9,930 nt of DNA, from positions 1 to 9,930 of the forward strand of contig VBPB01000188.1 of assembly GCA_005893365.1 (NCBI GenBank), written 5' to 3'. This DNA comes from Candidatus Eiseniibacteriota bacterium (GTDB lineage: Bacteria; Eisenbacteria; RBG-16-71-46). Within the stretch, counting starts at the first letter, position 1. Every line of letters begins with the position of its first letter. The translations under genes were made by a program, and so were the position numbers. Under the pieces are notes generated by a model. That model was not told where the DNA came from, searched no databases, and was given only the letters and a program-made list of their open reading frames with translations. Shown here piece by piece: positions 5,395 through 9,930 of the stretch.

Positions 5395-7081
5395 GGGCGC
5401 CGCGCGGGCCGAGCCGGCCCGCATCGCCGCCCAGCGCGCGCGCCAACGTGCCATCCAGCTTCTCGCCTCGAAGGTCCTCGTCCACGGCGACGATGGTTCC
5501 ATCGGGACCGATCAGGATCGGTCTCGGGATGCCGACGATCTCGAACGCGGCGGCCACCCCACTCGCGAATCCGTTCGGCAGGAACGCGTGGAGCCACGGC
5601 ATCGGCCACTTGCCGGACCGGAACCGCTTCACCGTCTCGCGCTTCTCGTCGAACGACACGCTGAGGATGACGAGGCCGCGGCCCTTGAACTTCTCGTGGG
5701 CACGATGCAAGGACGCGAGCTCGCCCACACACGGCCCGCACCACGTCGCCCAGAAGTCGATCAGGACGTACTTCCCCTTGAAGTCGGCGGCGCGGTAGAC
5801 GCGGGCGGAGTCCTCCAGCCCCGCCAGGGCGAAATCCGGGCATGGCTTGTGAACCATGACCGCCCGGTTAGGACCATATTGCTTCTTCGACCAATCGGCG
5901 TACTGGCTCCCCGCGTAGTCGCCGACGAGTTGGGTGTAGTAACGACCCGCGCGCTCCTTGTCCCCTGACTTCTGGGCTTCCTCGAGGAGGTCGTAGAGGA
6001 ACGCGGCACGGACGCTGGAGTCGGGATGGGCGGCAACCACCCGCTCTCCGTAGTCGCGCCAGAGCGCGGGGCGCTTCGCCATCTGCCCGATATCGTAGAA
6101 CGTTTTGTCCGGCCCGCCCCACTCCAGCGACCAGACCGGAGAGTCCGGTGGGATCTCGGCGAGGATGCGCCGTGCCTTTGTGGAATCCGGAGCGTACACG
6201 GCCAGATGGACGTAGTTGAGGAGGAGGTACGCTCGTGTCAGGGTCGCTCGTTCTCCGTCGATCTCGGTCGCGAGCGACTTCAGGTCGGGCGACGCATCCC
6301 AATGGAAGCTGTCCGCGCGGCCCGCAGCCTTGGCCGCCGCAAGGGCGTCCGAGATGCGGCGCCCGCGTCGGCTCATGTCCTGGCTGATGTCGACGATCCG
6401 GGCGGCCACGCGGAGCGGGTCGGCGAAGGTGATGACCGGCTCGTCATAGCCGCGCGGGAGCCGCGCCGGGTCGAAGACGACCTGGACCGGCTTGCGCTCC
6501 GCTTTCAGCACCGAGATGAAGCTGTTGCTCTGGTTCCCCAGCATCGGATTCCTGCGGTCCACGAGGAAGGTGTCCGCCTGCGTGCCGCAGATGGGTAACG
6601 TTCCGGTCTGGACGCCGAGGAGCTGGTACCGGAGCGTGTCGCGGTCGCACGGCACGCTGGCGATCAGCGTCCCGTCCGTCCGTCGGCTCATCGGCAGGGC
6701 GCCTTCGGACTTGTAGTCGTTGAAATCGCCGACGACCTGGACGCTATCAAATGAACTGCGGTAGCTGGCCGCGCTGAGCCGCACCGTCAGCTCGAGCGGC
6801 CCCGGCCGCTCGATGAGCAGCGGCATGAACAGCGTCTGGTGGTGAACGCCTCCGAAGACGAGGAAATAGCCGCCCGGCCGCGGGAACGCGACCTGGAACT
6901 CTCCGTCCGGCGTGGCCGCGGCGAGATGACCGCTCCGACCCGGACCGAAGGGACGCACGAAGGCGCTGCGCATGGGCTTCCCGTCGCATCCGAGGACATG
7001 CCCGTGCACGACACAGGAGTCCTGGGCGGCGGCACAGGACCACCAGAGGATCAGGATCGCGCTGAGCGTGAGCACCCGCAT
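5306..7081 (-). CDS. Secreted multidomain TlpA-family thioredoxin-like protein with E-set (AMPK-CBM-like) domain
   Basis: The 591-residue protein has a Sec signal (MRVLTLSAILILWWSCAAA, cleavage before Gln20). Residues about 22-102 are a beta-sandwich resembling carboxypeptidase regulatory/transthyretin-like domains (VHGHVLGCDGKP, TPDGEFQVAF). Residues about 112-193 look like an AMPK-CBM/CBM48-type E-set: VQVVGDFNDYKSEGALPM, then a DGT strand, and FLVDRRNPM with NQSNSFISVL. Residues about 220-405 are mostly helical and possibly TPR-like. Residues 409-550 are a TlpA/ResA domain with active site W447-C-G-P-C451 (bases 5729-5743), the strand YVLIDFWAT and the cis-Pro in GIPRP (Pro519). The two cysteines predict periplasmic thiol-disulfide exchange. 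The ATG at 7081 was chosen for the signal peptide; no Shine-Dalgarno precedes it. The last 41 residues (551-591) lie beyond the fold, and the final 89 bases are antisense to the FlgD-domain gene, so the natural stop may have been lost. Confidence 0.85.
   Translation of the reverse strand: MRVLTLSAILILWWSCAAAQDSCVVHGHVLGCDGKPMRSAFVRPFGPGRSGHLAAATPDGEFQVAFPRPGGYFLVFGGVHHQTLFMPLLIERPGPLELTVRLSAASYRSSFDSVQVVGDFNDYKSEGALPMSRRTDGTLIASVPCDRDTLRYQLLGVQTGTLPICGTQADTFLVDRRNPMLGNQSNSFISVLKAERKPVQVVFDPARLPRGYDEPVITFADPLRVAARIVDISQDMSRRGRRISDALAAAKAAGRADSFHWDASPDLKSLATEIDGERATLTRAYLLLNYVHLAVYAPDSTKARRILAEIPPDSPVWSLEWGGPDKTFYDIGQMAKRPALWRDYGERVVAAHPDSSVRAAFLYDLLEEAQKSGDKERAGRYYTQLVGDYAGSQYADWSKKQYGPNRAVMVHKPCPDFALAGLEDSARVYRAADFKGKYVLIDFWATWCGPCVGELASLHRAHEKFKGRGLVILSVSFDEKRETVKRFRSGKWPMPWLHAFLPNGFASGVAAAFEIVGIPRPILIGPDGTIVAVDEDLRGEKLDGTLARALGGDAGRLGPRGALTAPSSPRMPRWSRPSQVRSRRPAGRSPS
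5367..5394 (+). other. Apparent out-of-frame deletion junction in the FlgD-like domain
   Basis: The FlgD frame (codons starting at 5367 and 5370) reads Gly-Met-Arg and then leaves the family pattern. The frame beginning at 5374 reads Ala-Val-Met-Met-Val-Gln-TAA, which looks like the usual end of such a domain. Upstream of 5374 this second frame does not resemble the domain, so a single-base error cannot repair it; roughly 20 codons seem to be missing. The bases at the join are a GC-rich run (GCGCGGCATGCGCGG). Confidence 0.5.
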
Positions 7082-7151
7082 GAACACGGCCCGGCGAGGC
7101 ACACGGCCCCCGCGCTCGTGGGCGCTGATTCCGCGCCCGGGCGCCGCGCGG

Positions 7152-7181
7152 TTGCCAGTGCCGCGGCCCGCGCAGTACCGT
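7152..7181 (+). promoter_or_regulatory. Possible sigma-70-type promoter for the Asp-box gene
   Basis: TTGCCA (7152-7157, five of six matches to TTGACA) is followed after 18 bases by TACCGT (7176-7181, matching TATAAT only at first, second and last positions). The predicted leader would be about 40 bases and include the ribosome-binding site. The -10 element is weak, so this is only a candidate. Confidence 0.25.
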
Positions 7182-7217
7182 CCCGCCTTCCCTGGCTGAT
7201 CACGAGACTTCGGGCTC

Positions 7218-7222
7218 GGAGG
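7218..7222 (+). promoter_or_regulatory. Shine-Dalgarno for the Asp-box propeller gene
   Basis: A perfect GGAGG lies 7 bases before the ATG at 7230, the ideal spacing. It supports 7230 over the adjacent second ATG at 7233. Confidence 0.8.
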
Positions 7223-7229
7223 TACTCCC

Positions 7230-9930
7230 ATGATGCGCGTGCGAATCAAGAGCCGCCTGGCGTGGACGCTCGGCCTGCTGGCCTCCGTCCTCGCGACGGG
7301 CCGACCGTCGTCAGCTGCCACCGAGGCGGCCAAGCCCGCGGGCGCGATGGATCCCTTCGACCAGTCCCAGCTCGCCGGCCTCGAATGGCGCAACATCGGT
7401 CCGCTGCGCGGCGGGCGCGTGACCGCGGTGACCGGCGTGGTGGGCCAGCGCAACGTCTACTACTTCGGCGGCACGGGCAGCGGCATCTGGAAGAGCGTCG
7501 ATAGCGGCGTGTCGTGGACGAACATGGCCGACGGCCAGCTCGGCACCGGCTCGGTGGGGGCGGTCGCGGTCAGCGAGTCGGACCCCAACGTGCTCTACGC
7601 CGGCATGGGCGAGGGGTGTATCCGCGGCAACGTCTCGCACGGGGACGGGGTCTACAAGTCGGTGGACGCGGGGCGCACCTGGAAGAACGTGGGCCTGCGC
7701 GACTCGCGCCAGATCGGGAGGGTGCGCATCGACCCGCGCGACCCCGACGTCGTCTACGTCGCCGCCCTCGGCCACACCTTCGGCCCCAACCACGAGCGCG
7801 GTGTGTTCCGCACCCGCGACGGCGGGCAGAGCTGGAAGTGCGTGCTGTTCGTCAACGACAGCACCGGGGCGGTGGACTTGGGCCTGGACCCCAAGAACCC
7901 GCGCATCCTGTACGCCACCACCTGGCAGGTCTACCGCACGCCGTGGAGTCTCGAGAGCGGCGGGGCCGGGAGCGGGCTCTGGAAGTCGGTGGACGGCGGC
8001 GACACCTGGAAGCGGCTCACCGGCGAGGGCCTGCCCAAGGGCCTGTGGGGCCGCATCGGGGTCACGGTCTCGCCGGTCAACTCGGACCGCGTGTGGGCGG
8101 CGATCGAGGCGGACGAGGGCGGCGTCTACCGCTCCGACGACGCCGGCCGCACCTGGCGGCGCACCAACGAGGACCGCAGCCTGCGGCAGCGCGCCTGGTA
8201 CTACACCCACATCGTCGCCGACCCGCAGAACCTCGACGGCGTCTACGTGCTCAACGTCCAGTTCATGCGCTCGGGCGACGGCGGGCGCACCTTCCGCGCG
8301 GTCGCCACGCCGCACGGCGACAACCACGACCTGTGGGTCGACCCGCGCGACGCGCAGCGGATGATCGAGAGCAACGACGGCGGTGTGAACGTCACCTTCG
8401 ACGGCGATCTCTCGTGGACGCAGGAGGACAACCAGCCGACCGCGCAGTTCTACCACGTCATCACCGACGACGCGTTCCCGTACAAGGTCTACGGCGCCCA
8501 GCAGGACAACAGCACGGTGTGCATCGCCAGCCGCACCGACGGCGGCGGCATCGGCCGCACCGACTGGTACCCGGTCGGGGGCGGCGAGAGCGGCTTCATC
8601 GCGCCCAAGCCCGGGGACGCCGAGGTGGTCTACGCCGGCTCGTACGACGGGCTCATCACGCGCCTCGATCACCGCACCGGGCAGCATCGCAACGTGAATC
8701 CCTATCCCGACAACCCGATGGGCTGGGGCGCCGAGGGGGCCAAGTACCGGTTCCAGTGGACCTTCCCGATCGTGGTCTCGCCGTTCGACGCCAACACCGT
8801 CTACGCCGCGTCGAACGTGCTCCACCGCTCCAAGAACGAAGGCCAGAGCTGGGAGGTCATCAGCCCCGACCTCACCCGCAACGACAAGACCAAGCTCGGG
8901 TCCTCGGGCGGGCCGATCACCAAGGACAACACGAGCATCGAGTACTACTGCACCATCTTCGCGATGGCCGAGTCGCGGATCGCCAAAGGCCTGCTGTGGG
9001 TGGGCTCGGACGACGGCCAGGTGCACGTATCGCGCGACGACGGCAAGACCTGGCAGAACGTGACGCCGCCGGCGTTGCCGCCGTGGAGCATGATCAGCCA
9101 GATCGATCCCGGCCCCCACGACGCGGGCACGGCCTACGTCGCCGCCAACCGCTACAAGCTCGACGACTACAAGCCCTACGCGTTCGTCACCCACGACTAC
9201 GGCAAGACCTGGCGCTCGATCACCGGCAACCTGCCGCTCGACCTCGGGTTCGTGCGCGTGGTGCGTGAGGACCCGGTGCGCAAGGGGCTGCTCTTCTGCG
9301 GCACCGAGACCGGCCTCTACTATTCGCTGGACGAAGGCGTGCGCTGGCGTCCGCTGCGGCTCAACCGCCCCGGGCTGATCGCCGACATCGTCAAGCCCGA
9401 CGGCGAGGCGCGCGGCGCGTTGCCGGTGGTGCCCATCACCGACCTGGTCATCAAGGACAAGGACCTGGTGGTCGCGACCCAGGGGCGCGCGTTCTGGATC
9501 CTCGACGACATCGCCCCGCTGCGGCAGTTGACGACCGAGGCGGCGACCGGTGACGCGTACCTGTTCAAGCCGTCGCCGGCGTCGATGTTCGGCGGGGGCG
9601 GCGGACGCGGCGCCGGCGCCAATCCGCCGTTCGGCGCGGTCGTCTACTACCGGCTGCAGAAGGAGGTCGGCGAGAAGGACGAGATCACGCTCGAGCTCCT
9701 GGACGAGCAAGGCAAGCTGATCCGCAAGTTCTCGAGCAAGGGCGACCCGCCCTTGGAAGGACAGCCCGCCGGCGGTGAGGAGGAGGGCGGCTTCGGACGC
9801 CGCCCGCCCGTCACGAAGATCCCCGCCAAGGCCGGCCTCAACCGCTTCGCCTGGGACCTGCGCTATCCCGATGCCACCCGCTTCCCCGGCCTCATCCTCT
9901 GGGGCGGCGGCCTGCAGGGCCCGACCGTGG
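7230..9930 (+). CDS. Secreted Asp-box (BNR/VPS10-like) propeller protein, annotated in relatives as glycosyl hydrolase; 3' truncated
   Basis: Nine hundred codons are open from the ATG to the window end with no stop, so the C-terminus lies outside. A Sec signal (MMRVRIKSRLAWTLGLLASV, cleavage near SSAA at 27-30) is followed by ten Asp-box motifs of the S/T-x-D-x-G-x-x-W type: residues 89-96, 144-151, 195-202, 253-260, 302-309, 348-355, 534-541 (Asn for Asp), 601-608, 654-661 and 699-706. They fit one or two multi-bladed beta-propellers as in sialidase/sortilin-type proteins. Between boxes six and seven lies a conserved-looking block with PTAQFYHV (403-410) and YGAQQDNSTV (421-430). After 760 comes a different C-terminal region with a Gly-rich stretch (788-797), an acidic Gly/Glu stretch (848-854) and a beta-sandwich-like segment (GLNRFAWDLRYP, 869-880). 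Relatives in Gemmatimonadota and Acidobacteria are about 1,000-1,100 residues. 'Glycosyl hydrolase' is an inherited name; no catalytic residues can be assigned here. Confidence 0.85.
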   Translation, partial: MMRVRIKSRLAWTLGLLASVLATGRPSSAATEAAKPAGAMDPFDQSQLAGLEWRNIGPLRGGRVTAVTGVVGQRNVYYFGGTGSGIWKSVDSGVSWTNMADGQLGTGSVGAVAVSESDPNVLYAGMGEGCIRGNVSHGDGVYKSVDAGRTWKNVGLRDSRQIGRVRIDPRDPDVVYVAALGHTFGPNHERGVFRTRDGGQSWKCVLFVNDSTGAVDLGLDPKNPRILYATTWQVYRTPWSLESGGAGSGLWKSVDGGDTWKRLTGEGLPKGLWGRIGVTVSPVNSDRVWAAIEADEGGVYRSDDAGRTWRRTNEDRSLRQRAWYYTHIVADPQNLDGVYVLNVQFMRSGDGGRTFRAVATPHGDNHDLWVDPRDAQRMIESNDGGVNVTFDGDLSWTQEDNQPTAQFYHVITDDAFPYKVYGAQQDNSTVCIASRTDGGGIGRTDWYPVGGGESGFIAPKPGDAEVVYAGSYDGLITRLDHRTGQHRNVNPYPDNPMGWGAEGAKYRFQWTFPIVVSPFDANTVYAASNVLHRSKNEGQSWEVISPDLTRNDKTKLGSSGGPITKDNTSIEYYCTIFAMAESRIAKGLLWVGSDDGQVHVSRDDGKTWQNVTPPALPPWSMISQIDPGPHDAGTAYVAANRYKLDDYKPYAFVTHDYGKTWRSITGNLPLDLGFVRVVREDPVRKGLLFCGTETGLYYSLDEGVRWRPLRLNRPGLIADIVKPDGEARGALPVVPITDLVIKDKDLVVATQGRAFWILDDIAPLRQLTTEAATGDAYLFKPSPASMFGGGGGRGAGANPPFGAVVYYRLQKEVGEKDEITLELLDEQGKLIRKFSSKGDPPLEGQPAGGEEEGGFGRRPPVTKIPAKAGLNRFAWDLRYPDATRFPGLILWGGGLQGPTV

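Larger units (their letters stand above)
7082..7229. other. Divergent intergenic region
   Basis: These 148 bp separate the TlpA-family gene (-) from the Asp-box propeller gene (+). They contain a strong ribosome-binding site and a weak possible promoter for the + gene, both listed separately. On the minus strand I see neither a clear promoter nor a Shine-Dalgarno for the TlpA gene, so it may be leaderless or weakly initiated. Confidence 0.6.

Noticed and set aside
5395..5798. Continuation of the + strand FlgD-domain frame past its natural end
   Set aside because: The sequence is antisense to the TlpA gene, including its WCGPC site, and the translated residues are Ser/Pro/Arg-rich with no fold. 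It is treated as the consequence of the frame change, not a real domain.
4185..5843. Upstream extension of the outer-membrane barrel frame on the minus strand (744 codons in all)
   Set aside because: The signal peptide and AGGAGA site place the start at 4184. The extension is Arg/Gly/Pro-rich and antisense to the FlgD-domain gene.
7082..7453. N-terminal extension of the TlpA-family protein
   Set aside because: The extension is basic low-complexity sequence, partly antisense to the propeller gene. The signal peptide begins at 7081.
7311..9710. A 799-codon open frame on the minus strand opposite the propeller gene
   Set aside because: It is antisense to a clear Asp-box gene, has Arg/Val/Ala/Asp-rich low-complexity translation, and results from strong GC third-position bias.
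1..9930. CRISPR arrays, mobile elements, phage genes, defence genes, tRNA or rRNA
   Set aside because: I found no spaced direct repeats, terminal inverted repeats, transposase or integrase motifs, or RNA-gene sequence patterns anywhere in the window.

Overview
The window is very GC-rich, with strong G/C third-position bias and long open frames antisense to most genes. It looks like a chromosomal segment of a free-living, diderm bacterium. Secreted proteins dominate: an M14-type peptidase tail, an outer-membrane beta-barrel protein ending in Phe, a FlgD/T9SS-type C-terminal domain, a periplasmic TlpA protein and a large Asp-box (BNR) propeller protein. By family knowledge this mix fits the FCB/Gemmatimonadota/Candidatus Eisenbacteria neighbourhood. 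That placement is inference; there is no rRNA or marker gene to settle it.

Layout. 1-3480 (+): the C-terminal part of an M14-family zinc carboxypeptidase-like protein (cut by the window start), then a GNAT acetyltransferase, then an AIR-synthase-superfamily (PurM/HypE/SelD-like) protein whose GTG start overlaps the GNAT stop by 4 bases; probably one transcript. 3481-3608: a convergent gap with a perfect 10-bp GC hairpin. 3609-4184 (-): a 191-aa outer-membrane beta-barrel protein. 4185-4484: a 300-bp divergent control region. 4485-5394 (+): a secreted protein with a C-terminal FlgD-like domain whose last ~20 codons seem to have been lost by an internal deletion, leaving the native end out of frame. 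5306-7081 (-): a secreted multidomain protein with an E-set/AMPK-CBM-like domain and a TlpA thioredoxin domain; its tail runs antisense into the damaged FlgD domain. 7082-7229: a divergent intergenic region. 7230-9930 (+): the first 900 residues of a secreted Asp-box propeller protein, cut by the window end.

The genes do not form a recognisable pathway. They look like ordinary cell-envelope and housekeeping genes. I found no CRISPR array, transposase, integrase, phage gene, toxin-antitoxin pair, tRNA or rRNA, and no convincing undescribed system. The most useful points for follow-up are the damaged convergent junction near 5306-5405 and the E-set plus thioredoxin domain combination.
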